Below, one piece after another: positions 31,087-39,380 of a stretch of 64,000 nucleotides of DNA (the stretch's first letter is position 1; each line of letters begins with the position of its first letter). Below the pieces are notes generated by a model that ran no database searches, was not told the DNA's origin, and was given only the letters and a program-made list of their open reading frames with translations. A program made the position numbers and the translations under genes. Where the stretch lies: positions 1 to 64,000 of the forward strand of contig NZ_JARPQB010000018.1 of assembly GCF_029478665.1 (NCBI RefSeq). The letters are read 5' to 3'. Source of the DNA: Pseudomonas entomophila (GTDB lineage Bacteria; Pseudomonadota; Gammaproteobacteria; Pseudomonadales; Pseudomonadaceae).

Positions 31087-31160
31087 TGTAGGAGCGGCTT
31101 CAGCCGCGATGCGGTTGGCACCCGCTTCGCGGGTGATCGCGGCTGAAGCCGCTCCTACAG
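31087..31160. repeat. REP pair, class A (stem GGCTTCAGCC)
   Basis: Inverted class A units within the operon, between the binding-protein gene and the HD oxygenase gene. In transcript form it would make a strong hairpin and could lower expression of the last gene. Confidence 0.9.
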
Positions 31161-31192
31161 GCGACCCTCCCGTGCACATCAGGAGCCTGCCA

Positions 31193-31738
31193 GTGGCTAC
31201 AACCAAGCAAATCATCCAGGACACCTTCGACCTCTACCTGCGCCACGGCAGCGCCGACTACATCGGCGAGGCCATCACCCAGCTCGAGCACATGTCCCAG
31301 GCCGCGCAGTTGGCCATGGCCGAGGGCTACGACGATGAAGTGGTCCTCGCCGCCTTCTTCCACGACATCGGCCACCTCTGCGAAGGCGAGGACATGGGTG
31401 GCTATGGCGTGGTCAGCCACGAACGCATCGGCGCCGAGTACCTGCGTCGCTGCGGTTTTGGCGAGCGCATGGCGCGGCTGGTGCAGTACCACGTCGAAGC
31501 CAAGCGCTACCTTACCTTGCGCCAGCCGGGGTACTTCGAGCGGTTGAGCGAGGCGAGCCGGCGGACGCTGGCGTACCAGGGCGGGGTGATGAGCGATATT
31601 GAGGCCGATGCGTTCGAAGGGGATCCTTTGTTTGCCATCAGCCTGCGCATGCGTGAATGGGACGAGATGGCCAAGGAGGTCGGGATACCGCTGATAGATC
31701 TGCACATGCTGAAGACCAAGGCCCGCGCACTCCTGTAG
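31193..31738 (+). CDS. PhnZ-like HD-domain phosphonate oxygenase
   Basis: A 181-residue HD-domain protein. All metal ligands known for PhnZ (H34, H58, D59, H80, H104, D161) have counterparts at H33, H57, D58, H76, H100 and D157, and the PhnZ substrate-gating Tyr/Glu pair is present as Y23-x2-E26. PhnZ is a mixed-valence di-iron oxygenase that cleaves 2-amino-1-hydroxyethylphosphonate to glycine and phosphate. The start GTG 31193 has AGGAG about 9 nt upstream; the longer frame reads into the REP and is rejected. The stop codon TAG lies inside the next REP element. Confidence 0.85.
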   Translation: MATTKQIIQDTFDLYLRHGSADYIGEAITQLEHMSQAAQLAMAEGYDDEVVLAAFFHDIGHLCEGEDMGGYGVVSHERIGAEYLRRCGFGERMARLVQYHVEAKRYLTLRQPGYFERLSEASRRTLAYQGGVMSDIEADAFEGDPLFAISLRMREWDEMAKEVGIPLIDLHMLKTKARALL

Positions 31739-31811
31739 GCGCCAGCCTTGCTGGCGAACCGTGCGCCCAACCTCGGGTTGCGCTGTTCGCCAGCAAGGCT
31801 GGCTCCTACAG
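31734..31811. repeat. REP pair, class E (stem CCAGCCTTGCTGG), supplying two stop codons
   Basis: Inverted units with stems GCCAGCCTTGCTGGC and GCCAGCAAGGCTGGC. The left CTGTAGG provides the TAG of the HD gene (31736-31738); on the minus strand the right CTGTAGGAGC provides the TAG of the DUF3482 gene (31806-31808). Confidence 0.9.
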
Positions 31812-33170
31812 GTCCGCTACCAGCGAATCCAGTTGTTCCTGTCGTTCGGGTTGGTTCACCCGCGCGCCGGGATTGAGCGTCGACCACTGCGGATGCGCCC
31901 GTGCCTTGCTCAGCGCCTCCGGCAGCTTGCCTTCCCGCCAGGCTTTCTCATCCGGCGCTGCCAGGCGAATGCTGTCCTGCGCCGCGTGCCCTCGACCGTC
32001 CAGCGCCACCATCAACTGCTGCTGACGCAGCGCCAGCAGACGCAACACTGTGTCGTCCACCGTCAATTCGCGCTGCCCCTTGAGCTTGCCCATCAGGCGC
32101 GAACCATAGTTGCGCGCAGTCTGCAGCGCGCCCCCGGCGATGGCGCCAGCCAGGGCGGCGGCACCCAGGGTCAAGCCGCCAACCAGCAGGTCCACCCCGG
32201 CGCCGGCCGCCGCTCCGGCGGCCACGCCGCTGCCCAGGCGCACTCCCAGCAGCTTCAAGGTTTCGGGATTGAACAGGTCATCGCCCCAGCGTCCATCCAG
32301 CAGCGGCAGATCACCGGCCTGGGCGTCCTCCCGACGGAAGGCGTAGAGCTTGAGCAACGCCTCGACACAGCGTTGTTCGCGCTGGCGCACGTCCTGGCGC
32401 AGGGCCTCGATGGCGTGTGCCTCGGCGGCGGGCTCGGTCTCGACGCTGCGCCGGCAGGCGGCGCAATCCAGCAACAGCTCGGCGATCAGGCGCTTGCCGC
32501 TGTGCTGGCGGGCCAGGCGTTGGGCCTGCTGGTCATCGATCAGCCGTTGCAGGGCCGGGCGGGCATCTTCCAGCAGCAGGGCGAGGCTTTCGTACAAGCG
32601 GCGCTCGCCGTCTTCGGGCGGGGCCACGCTGTCGAAGCGCACCAACGCGTGCAGGCCCAGGCGCGCCAGGGCTTCGCGCCATTCCGGCTCGCGGTGCTGG
32701 CTGCTGGCGACGAAGTTGAGCACCGGCAGCAGCGGCTTGCCGCAACCGGCCAGCACTTCCAGTTCGTCGCGGTACTTGGCCAGCACCGGTTCGCGGGCGT
32801 CGATCACATACAGCCCGGCATTGCTCGCCAGCAACTGGCGCAGCACCTTGGCTTCCTGCTCGAAGCGCTGGCGCGCTTCGCTGCCCTGGAGGAAACGCTC
32901 CAGGCGGGCCGGGCCGTCCAGGCGTTCGCCCGGGCGTTCCAGGCGTTCCAGGTAGTCGAGCAGGGCGATGGCGTCTTCCAGGCCAGGGGTGTCGTACAGC
33001 TCCAGCAACGGCTCGCCATCGACCGAAAGCCGAGCACCTTCGACATGGCGGGTGGTGCTGGGGCGGTGGGAGACCTCGCCGAAGCCCACGTCGCGGGTCA
33101 GGGTGCGCAGCAGCGAGGTCTTGCCGACGTTGGTGTGGCCGACCACGGCCAGTTTCAGCGGCTCAGTCAT
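31806..33170 (-). CDS. GTPase with DUF3482 domain
   Basis: A 454-residue protein with an N-terminal TrmE-Era-Septin-like G domain (about residues 5-180): G1 GHTNVGKTS, G3 DTPGLED, G4-like position replaced by LNFV. The C-terminal DUF3482 region (about 185-450) holds a glycine/alanine-rich hydrophobic stretch, GSGVAAGAAAGAGVDLLVGG, that could insert into membrane. I use ATG 33170, because GGAG is 7 nt upstream of it and only 1 nt from the ATG at 33176. It overlaps the DUF2868 gene by 8 bp, so the two act together. Function unknown. Confidence 0.82.
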   Translation of the reverse strand: MTEPLKLAVVGHTNVGKTSLLRTLTRDVGFGEVSHRPSTTRHVEGARLSVDGEPLLELYDTPGLEDAIALLDYLERLERPGERLDGPARLERFLQGSEARQRFEQEAKVLRQLLASNAGLYVIDAREPVLAKYRDELEVLAGCGKPLLPVLNFVASSQHREPEWREALARLGLHALVRFDSVAPPEDGERRLYESLALLLEDARPALQRLIDDQQAQRLARQHSGKRLIAELLLDCAACRRSVETEPAAEAHAIEALRQDVRQREQRCVEALLKLYAFRREDAQAGDLPLLDGRWGDDLFNPETLKLLGVRLGSGVAAGAAAGAGVDLLVGGLTLGAAALAGAIAGGALQTARNYGSRLMGKLKGQRELTVDDTVLRLLALRQQQLMVALDGRGHAAQDSIRLAAPDEKAWREGKLPEALSKARAHPQWSTLNPGARVNQPERQEQLDSLVADL

Positions 33171-34539
33171 GGCCATGCTCCAGCCAGGTCAGCGGCGAGG
33201 TGTCGGCGTGGGGCAGGCCCAGGCGGTCGAGGGCTTCGTGCCAGTCGCCCAGCCGTGCGGCGTCCAGTGCCTGGCCAGGTTGCGCCTGGAGCAGCCAGAT
33301 GCGCGTGGCGCCGGCATTGCGCGCCAGTTCGGCGAGCAGCGCCAGGCTGCCACGGTCTGGCGAGCGGCGTGGGTCGCAGGCGATGGCCAGGCGGGCGGGG
33401 GGGAAGCGGTTGAGCTGTTCGAGCAGCTTGTTGCGTGATTCGCGGCTGTCGAGTACGCCGGCATCGGTCACTGCCTTCGGCAGGGTTGGCGGCCAGGGAC
33501 GCTGGTCGTCCAGTTCCAGGCCGACCAGCAAGGCGCCGCTGCTGCCGCTTTCCAGTTGGCCGGCCTCGAAGCGCGGCAGCGTATCGGGTGCGGCATCCTG
33601 CACGTCGATCCGTTCGCTGCGGGGCATCAGGGCGTCGCGCAGCTGGGCGTAGCCGGGCAGGTTGAGGTCGAGTGACAGGCGCTCGCGGCCCTGGCGCCAG
33701 CGCCATAGGCACAGCGCCGCCAGCGTCAGGCGCGGCAGCAGGCCGTAGACCAGCACCACGCCAAGCAGCCAGCTGGCCCAGGCTTGGCGAGCCAGGTCCA
33801 GGCTTGGCAGGGTGGCGCCGCTGGCGCGGATCATCGCCTCGTCCGGCACGCCGAAGCCAAGCAGCGAAGGCAGGGCGCCCAGGGCTTGGGTGAGGCTGAT
33901 GAAGGGCTCGGCGGCGAGCAGCGTGGTTTCCCAGACGAAGCCGTAGCGCCGGGTCGCCAGCAGGGTCAGCAACATCCCCAGCGCCGCGACCATCGCCAGC
34001 ACCCACAGGCCATGCACCAGCAGGCCGAGCAGCCAGCGGTTCAGGCGTTGGCGCTGCAACAGCACCAGCAGTGCCGGGGCCAGTTGCGCAGCCTTGGCGT
34101 CGCGGGCGAAGCGTTCGCTGAGCCACAGCCACAACCGCCCCAGGGCGGCACCCTGCTCGCCGGCGAAGAAGCCCAGGGCCCAGCCGAACAGCAGCAAGAG
34201 GTTGAGCCCGAGCAGGCTGCCCAGGGCCCAGAACACGTTTACCGGGCGCTGGCCATCGCCCAGGGCCGCCAAGCCCAGCCCGGCGCCGCTGAGCACGGCG
34301 AACAGCATCAGCGCCAGCAGGGCCAGGCGTGCGCCTTGCTTCCAGTGGCGCAGCGCGCTGGCCATGCCGTCGCGTTCGGCCAGCCACAGGGCGCGGGTCT
34401 CGATGCGTGCCGCCAGGTCGCCGCCCTGCTGGCGGGCGCGGCGGTTGGCTTCCTGGTCCTCCAGGGGGCCGGCGTGCTCTTCGCGCAGGCGCACCGCTTC
34501 GGTGAGCCAGCGTCTGTCGAGGGGAGTCGGTGCGGTCAC
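33163..34539 (-). CDS. DUF2868 domain membrane protein
   Basis: About 458 residues. The conserved N-terminus is RRWLTEAVRLREEHAGPLEDQEANRRAR. Four or five membrane segments follow between about residues 75 and 320, then a soluble C-terminal domain. The start is uncertain: GTG 34539 has GGA upstream, ATG 34551 does not; both are in frame. It overlaps the GTPase gene and is divergent from folA with a short shared promoter interval. Function unknown; the DUF2868/DUF3482 pair is conserved in pseudomonads as I recall. Confidence 0.78.
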   Translation of the reverse strand: MTAPTPLDRRWLTEAVRLREEHAGPLEDQEANRRARQQGGDLAARIETRALWLAERDGMASALRHWKQGARLALLALMLFAVLSGAGLGLAALGDGQRPVNVFWALGSLLGLNLLLLFGWALGFFAGEQGAALGRLWLWLSERFARDAKAAQLAPALLVLLQRQRLNRWLLGLLVHGLWVLAMVAALGMLLTLLATRRYGFVWETTLLAAEPFISLTQALGALPSLLGFGVPDEAMIRASGATLPSLDLARQAWASWLLGVVLVYGLLPRLTLAALCLWRWRQGRERLSLDLNLPGYAQLRDALMPRSERIDVQDAAPDTLPRFEAGQLESGSSGALLVGLELDDQRPWPPTLPKAVTDAGVLDSRESRNKLLEQLNRFPPARLAIACDPRRSPDRGSLALLAELARNAGATRIWLLQAQPGQALDAARLGDWHEALDRLGLPHADTSPLTWLEHGHD

Positions 34540-34605
34540 GAGGTCTTCCATTGCACAGGTCAGGGCAGAAGCATAACCCACGTGCCCGGTGCTATCCTCG
34601 CCGGC

Positions 34606-35121
34606 ATGAATACGACACTTCCCCTCAGCCTGATCGCGGCGCTCGCCGAGAACCGTGTGATCGGCATCGACAACTCCATGCCCTGGCACCTGCCGGGGGA
34701 CTTCAAGTACTTCAAGGCGACCACCCTGGGCAAGCCGATCATCATGGGGCGCAAGACCTGGGACTCGCTGGGGCGGCCGCTGCCGGGGCGGCTGAATATC
34801 GTCGTCAGCCGCCAGCCGGGGCTCGAGCTGCCAGGTGCCGAGGTGTTCGCTTCCCTGGAAGCGGCGCTGGTGCGCGCCGAACAGTGGGCGCGGGAACAGG
34901 GTGTCGGTGAGCTGATGCTGATCGGCGGGGCGCAGCTGTATGGGCAGGCACTGGAGAAGGGGCTGGTGAGCCGGATGTACCTGACCCGGGTTGAGTTGTC
35001 GCCGGAGGGGGACGCCTGGTTCCCCGAGTTCGACAAGGGGCAGTGGCAATTGGCGTCCAGCGCGCCTCAGGCTGAAGAGGGCAAGCCGGTCTATCACTTC
35101 GAGGTTTGGGACAAGGCTTGA
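34606..35121 (+). CDS. folA: Dihydrofolate reductase
   Basis: A 171-residue type I dihydrofolate reductase that regenerates tetrahydrofolate with NADPH. Active-site motifs are GIDNSMPWHLPGDFKYFK (residues 21-38), the NADPH-binding IIMGRKTW and ELMLIGGAQLYGQAL. The frame runs far upstream, but MNTTLPLSLIAALAENRVIG at 34606 gives the expected length and N-terminus. The typical Leu-Asp before the catalytic Pro-Trp is here a Ser-Met, a common variant. It stands alone and is followed by a single REP. Confidence 0.95.
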   Translation: MNTTLPLSLIAALAENRVIGIDNSMPWHLPGDFKYFKATTLGKPIIMGRKTWDSLGRPLPGRLNIVVSRQPGLELPGAEVFASLEAALVRAEQWAREQGVGELMLIGGAQLYGQALEKGLVSRMYLTRVELSPEGDAWFPEFDKGQWQLASSAPQAEEGKPVYHFEVWDKA

Positions 35122-35127
35122 GATTGC

Positions 35128-35171
35128 GGGGCTGCTTTGCAGCCCGTTCGCCGGCAAGCCGGCTCCTACAG
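35128..35171. repeat. Single REP unit, class F (stem CCGGC)
   Basis: One unit TTCGCCGGCAAGCCGGCTCCTAC, preceded by the small hairpin GGGCTGCTTTGCAGCCC. No partner in inverted orientation is seen before the sigma-factor gene. Confidence 0.8.
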
Positions 35172-35198
35172 AAGGCAGCCGGTGCGTGTCACGGCAAT

Positions 35199-35213
35199 TG
35201 CGAATTCATCTCA
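35199..35213. promoter_or_regulatory. Weak Fur-box candidate before fecI
   Basis: TGCGAATTCATCTCA matches 9 of 14 defined positions of the 7-1-7 Fur pattern, about 50 bp before the sigma-factor start. The position is right for iron control; the sequence match is weak. Confidence 0.3.
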
Positions 35214-35261
35214 TCTTCTGCTAGCGTGCGCTCCTCTTGAGACCCTGAGCCAGGATGTGCC

Positions 35262-35789
35262 GTGTCTTCGTGGAACAAGCAGATCGCCCGCCTTTTCACC
35301 GAGCACAAGAAGGCCCTCGAAGCTTTCGTTGCCCGGCGCACCGGTAACGCCCAGGTGGCCGCCGACCTGACCCAGGAGTCCTTCCTGCGCCTGGCCCGGC
35401 TGCCGGCCGACAAGCAGATCGACAACCTGCCAGCCTTTCTCTTCACCATCGCCAGCAACCTGGTGCGCGATCACCAGCGCCAGGTCATCCGCCGTGAGCG
35501 CCTGGACGCGGGCGAGCCAAGCGAGGAGATCGCCAGCGAGGCCCCCGGCGCCGACGAACAGCTCGCCTCGCAGCAGGAGCAAGCGTTGATGCAGGCAGCG
35601 ATCCAGGCCCTGCCCGAGGCGACCCGGCATATCTTCCTGCTCTATCATGTCGACGGTTGCACCTACCGCCAGATCGGCGAGCGCCTGGGCGTCACGCCGC
35701 GCAGCGTCGAATACCAGCTGCGCCGGGCGCTGCTCGACTGCCGTGCCTTCATCAAGGCGCGCCTGGCGGTGCGGGGGCAACGCCCATGA
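35262..35789 (+). CDS. FecI-type ECF sigma factor
   Basis: A 175-residue sigma-70 family ECF factor. Region 2 has ADLTQESFLRLARLPADKQIDNLPAFLFTIASNLVRDHQR (residues about 29-70) and region 4 has GCTYRQIGERLGVTPRSVEYQLRRAL near the C-terminus. It starts at GTG with AGGA about 7 nt before it. Its stop overlaps the FecR gene by 4 bp. Such factors transcribe the linked TonB receptor when the ferri-siderophore is bound outside. Confidence 0.9.
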   Translation: MSSWNKQIARLFTEHKKALEAFVARRTGNAQVAADLTQESFLRLARLPADKQIDNLPAFLFTIASNLVRDHQRQVIRRERLDAGEPSEEIASEAPGADEQLASQQEQALMQAAIQALPEATRHIFLLYHVDGCTYRQIGERLGVTPRSVEYQLRRALLDCRAFIKARLAVRGQRP

Positions 35790-36763
35790 GCCTTGAGAAT
35801 ACGGTCACCCCGATGAGCGAAATGCCCGACAGCGAGCGTCTGTTTGCCGAGGCCACGGCCTGGTACTACCGCCTGCAAGCCGACGATGTCACCTCGGCCG
35901 AGCAGCAGGCGTTCACTGCTTGGCGGGAGCAGGGGCCGCAGCAGACGCAGGCTTGGGATGAAGTGCTGGCCTTGCTGGGCGCGTTGCAGGCACCGGCCAG
36001 GCAGCTGCGTGAACAGCAACGTCAACTGTGGCGCCGGCCTGCGCGTCGGGCCTGGCCCAAAGTGGCGGGTGCCGCGGCGGCCATGCTGTTGCTGGGGCTG
36101 CTGGTCAGCCAGACGTCCTGGCCCGACCGCTGGCGCGCCGACTACGCCACCGCCACCGGGGAGTCGCGCAGCATCCAGCTTGAGGATGGCTCGCGCATCC
36201 AGCTCAATACCGACAGCGCCCTGCAAGTCGAGCTGACCGAGGGCGAGCGGCGCGTCCGGCTGTTGCGCGGCGAGGCCTGGTTCGAGGTGACGCACGATGG
36301 CGCACGGCCGTTCCTGGTGCGCTCGGGCGACGGTTGGGTGCGGGTGGTCGGCACCCAGTTCAGCGTTGCCCGGGATGATCGCCAGACCCGTGTCCAGTTG
36401 GACCGGGGCAAGGTGGAGGTGCGTGCAGGCCAGGCGCCGAGTGTGTTCCTGCAACCCGGGCAGGCGCTGGAATACACGGCCAGCGGCGTCGGTGCCGTTC
36501 ACCCGTTCGAGCCGACCCGCGCCTTCGCCTGGCGCCAGCGCCAGCTGGTGTTCAGCCAGCAACCTTTGGCTGAAGTGGTCGAGGAGTTGAACCGCTACTG
36601 GCCTGGCCAGACCCTGGTGCTGGGCGATGCGCTGCGCGGGCGCAAGGTCTCCGGGGTGTTCGAGATCGACAAGCCGGAGGCCGTGCTCAAGGCCCTGACC
36701 CACACCCTGGGGGTGCGCGCCGAGCAGTACACCCCCTACCTGCGGATCCTTCGCGAAAGTTGA
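35786..36763 (+). CDS. FecR-family transmembrane sensor
   Basis: A 325-residue anti-sigma or sigma-regulating protein. The cytoplasmic N-terminus (about residues 15-85) has AEATAWYYRLQADDVTSAE and AWDEVL. One membrane segment follows (about 93-112, VAGAAAAMLLLGLLVSQT). The periplasmic FecR domain shows ATATGESRSIQLEDGSRIQLN and a C-terminal secretin-like part (KVSGVFEIDKPEAVLKALTHTLG). It passes the occupancy signal of the downstream receptor to the ECF sigma factor. I use ATG 35786, which overlaps the sigma stop by 4 bp. Confidence 0.9.
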   Translation: MSLENTVTPMSEMPDSERLFAEATAWYYRLQADDVTSAEQQAFTAWREQGPQQTQAWDEVLALLGALQAPARQLREQQRQLWRRPARRAWPKVAGAAAAMLLLGLLVSQTSWPDRWRADYATATGESRSIQLEDGSRIQLNTDSALQVELTEGERRVRLLRGEAWFEVTHDGARPFLVRSGDGWVRVVGTQFSVARDDRQTRVQLDRGKVEVRAGQAPSVFLQPGQALEYTASGVGAVHPFEPTRAFAWRQRQLVFSQQPLAEVVEELNRYWPGQTLVLGDALRGRKVSGVFEIDKPEAVLKALTHTLGVRAEQYTPYLRILRES

Positions 36764-36887
36764 AGGAAAAAAAGTTTCGGGGATTCTCGCGGGGCCGACG
36801 TCCTTGTGTGGGAAGGCGCAAATAATAAGCACTCTCAGATAGTGCGGCGCCAGTCGACGACTTGGACGATTTTGGGGAGCTCCACCG

Positions 36888-39275
36888 ATGAAGATGACCG
36901 CCACCCGGACCGCACTCGGCCTGGCTATCGCGCTTGGCTGCGCGAGCCTGGCCGCGCCGCTGCACGCCACCGCCGCCGCGCAGGCGCAGGTTTACCGTTT
37001 CGAGATTCCTGCGCAGTCGCTGGATTCGGCGCTGGCCGCGTTCAGCGCGGTGACCCGGGTCCAGGTGCTGGTGCCGGGCGAGTTCACCCAGGGGCTGCGC
37101 TCACCGGGCCTGAGCGGCAGTTATCCACAAGACCAGGCGCTGGCCCGCCTGCTGCAAGGGACCGGCCTGAGCGCCGCCTACATCGATGGCGACAGCGTCA
37201 CGCTGGAGCGCCAGCGCGCCGCGGGCGACAAGTCGGTGCAACTGGGTGCGGTCAACATCGGCAGCACCCAGCTGGGTGCCACCACCGAAGGCAGCGGTTC
37301 CTACACCACCGGCGCGCTGACGATCGGCAAGGGCGAGCAGAAGCTCAAGGATATCCCCCAGTCGGTCTCGGTGGTCACCCGCCAGCGGCTGGACGACCAG
37401 AACATGAACAGCCTGCAGGACGCCATGCGCCAGGTGACCGGCACCACGATCAAGAGCTACAACACCGGCTCCAACCTCAACGACGTCTACATGCGCGGCT
37501 TCCCGGTCGACCTGGTGCAGGTCGATGGCGTCACCCAGCCGACCGGGCAGGGCGACATGGCCACGGCGTTCGACCTGGCCCTGTACGACCGCGTCGAAGT
37601 GCTGCGTGGCCCCTCGGGCCTGTACCAAGGCGCCGGAGAGCCTGGCGGCACCATCAACCTAGTGCGCAAGCGCGCCTTGGGGCAGTTCGCCCTGTCCGGC
37701 GAACTGTCGGCCGGAAGCTACGACCGCTACCACTCCACGGTCGATGTCACCGGGCCGCTGAACAGCGATGGCAGCCTGCGCGGGCGTTTCGTCACCGCCT
37801 ACGAGAACAACCAGGCGTTCGTCGACTACGCGCAGAACGAGCGCCCGATGATGTACGGCCGCCTCGAGTACGACCTGTCGCCGGCCACCACCCTGACCCT
37901 GGGTGGCGCCTACCAGCGCAACAAGTCGGTGCCCGCCTTCGGCCTGCCGGCCTATGACAGCGGCAAGCTGCTCGACATCAAGCGCTCGACCTTTGTCGAC
38001 GCCAAGTGGAACGAGCTGGACGAGCGGGTCTGGGAAAGCTTCTTCGAAGTCGATCATGTGCTGGACGACGGCGGCCAGTTCAAGACCTCGCTGACCTACC
38101 GCGACGCTGAGGCGCCGACGCGCAACTTCACCTGGACCGACGGCGCCGTGGACCCGGCCACCGGCGCCAGCTCCGCCGTGGCCTACAACTACTACACACA
38201 CATCAAGACCCTCGGCCTGGACAGCTTCGTCACCCGGCCGTTCGAGGCCTTCGGGCGCACCCACGAGCTCACCGTGGGCGCCGACTACCAGCATGTGGAC
38301 AAGGACTTCCGCTACGGCGGCCGGGAGTGGTTCGACATCAACGTGTTCGACCCCGGCAGCATCAACATCCCCAAGATCGACTACGCGATGGACAACGGCA
38401 ACGCGTCCAAGTCGAACCAGTACGGGCTGTACGCGCGCACCAAGGTCAGCGCCAACGACTGGCTGGACGTGATCCTCGGCAGCCGGGTGATCTGGTTCGA
38501 CAGCGATGGCCACAACGCCAACCCGTTCTTCAACGAGTTCTCCGACCCCCACACCAGCGTCCGCCGCAAGGTCATCCCCTACGGCGCGCTGGTCGCCAAG
38601 CTGACCCCCGAGCTGTCGGCCTATGCCAGCTACACCACCGTGTACAAGCCGCAGACGCAGATGGCGGGGGGCGACAGCACGGTGGCGCCGCGCGAGGGCA
38701 AGCAGTATGAGCTGGGGCTCAAGCGCGAGTTCTTCGATGGCCGGTTGAATGGCAGCGTGTCGGTGTTCCGCATCTATGACGAGAACCGCGCCCAGCAGAT
38801 CGGCCAGACACCCTACTACGAGGCCCAGGCCAAGGTGCGCAGCCAGGGGTGGGAAACCGAGCTGTCCGGCAACCTCACCGACAACTGGAGCATCAGCACC
38901 GGCTATGCCTTCACCCGGCTGGAGTCGGGGCGACAGGGCGACTACCAGGGCATCAGCATCACGCCCAAGCACAACTTCAATGTGTGGACGCGCTACGCAT
39001 TCGCCGATGGGCCGCTGGAAGGGTTCAGTGTGGGCGGGGGTGTGCGGGTGGTCAGCGCCACCTACTACACGCGCAATGAAGTGGACTTCGTCCAGGGCGG
39101 CTACAGCGTGGCCACGGCGCAGCTGGGCTATCGCTTCAACAAGCACCTGTCGACCACGCTCACGGCCAACAACCTGTTCGACCGTAAGTATTACGAGCGG
39201 GTGGACAGCGCCTGGGGGTCGAACTTCTATGGCGAGCCGCGCAACCTGACGTTGTCGTTGCGGGCGACGTACTGA
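36888..39275 (+). CDS. TonB-dependent siderophore receptor with STN signalling domain
   Basis: A 795-residue outer-membrane receptor and signal transducer. The signal peptide ends near residue 33. An STN domain (about 35-115, FEIPAQSLDSALAAFSAVT ... TLERQ) contacts FecR. The plug has KLKDIPQSVSVVTRQRL and VEVLRGPSGLYQGAGEPGGT, and the barrel ends in LTLSLRATY. FhuE/FpvA-type receptors look like this, so a hydroxamate or mixed ferri-siderophore is likely. It forms a sigma / anti-sigma / receptor unit with the two upstream genes. GGGGAG lies 8 nt before the start. Confidence 0.92.
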   Translation: MKMTATRTALGLAIALGCASLAAPLHATAAAQAQVYRFEIPAQSLDSALAAFSAVTRVQVLVPGEFTQGLRSPGLSGSYPQDQALARLLQGTGLSAAYIDGDSVTLERQRAAGDKSVQLGAVNIGSTQLGATTEGSGSYTTGALTIGKGEQKLKDIPQSVSVVTRQRLDDQNMNSLQDAMRQVTGTTIKSYNTGSNLNDVYMRGFPVDLVQVDGVTQPTGQGDMATAFDLALYDRVEVLRGPSGLYQGAGEPGGTINLVRKRALGQFALSGELSAGSYDRYHSTVDVTGPLNSDGSLRGRFVTAYENNQAFVDYAQNERPMMYGRLEYDLSPATTLTLGGAYQRNKSVPAFGLPAYDSGKLLDIKRSTFVDAKWNELDERVWESFFEVDHVLDDGGQFKTSLTYRDAEAPTRNFTWTDGAVDPATGASSAVAYNYYTHIKTLGLDSFVTRPFEAFGRTHELTVGADYQHVDKDFRYGGREWFDINVFDPGSINIPKIDYAMDNGNASKSNQYGLYARTKVSANDWLDVILGSRVIWFDSDGHNANPFFNEFSDPHTSVRRKVIPYGALVAKLTPELSAYASYTTVYKPQTQMAGGDSTVAPREGKQYELGLKREFFDGRLNGSVSVFRIYDENRAQQIGQTPYYEAQAKVRSQGWETELSGNLTDNWSISTGYAFTRLESGRQGDYQGISITPKHNFNVWTRYAFADGPLEGFSVGGGVRVVSATYYTRNEVDFVQGGYSVATAQLGYRFNKHLSTTLTANNLFDRKYYERVDSAWGSNFYGEPRNLTLSLRATY

Positions 39276-39276
39276 A

Positions 39277-39380
39277 GGGGGCTGCTTTGCAGCCCTTTCG
39301 CCGGCAAGGCCGGCTCCTACAGGGGATAATCGAAGCGGCGCGATTAGCTGTAGGAGCCGGCTTTGCCGGCGAATGCGGCC
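39277..39380. repeat. REP pair, class F (stem GCCGGCTTTGCCGGC)
   Basis: Inverted units TTCGCCGGCAAGGCCGGCTCCTAC and GTAGGAGCCGGCTTTGCCGGCGAA fill the gap between the convergent receptor and tcyP genes. Confidence 0.9.

Noticed and set aside
31109..31192. Longer N-terminus of the HD oxygenase beginning in the REP
   Set aside because: The extra residues translate the REP itself and lack a ribosome-binding site; the GTG at 31193 has AGGAG and matches PhnZ numbering.
36764..36887. FecI-type promoter before the STN receptor
   Set aside because: GGAAAA and TCCTT elements exist, but about 30 nt apart instead of about 17, so I do not list it as a feature.
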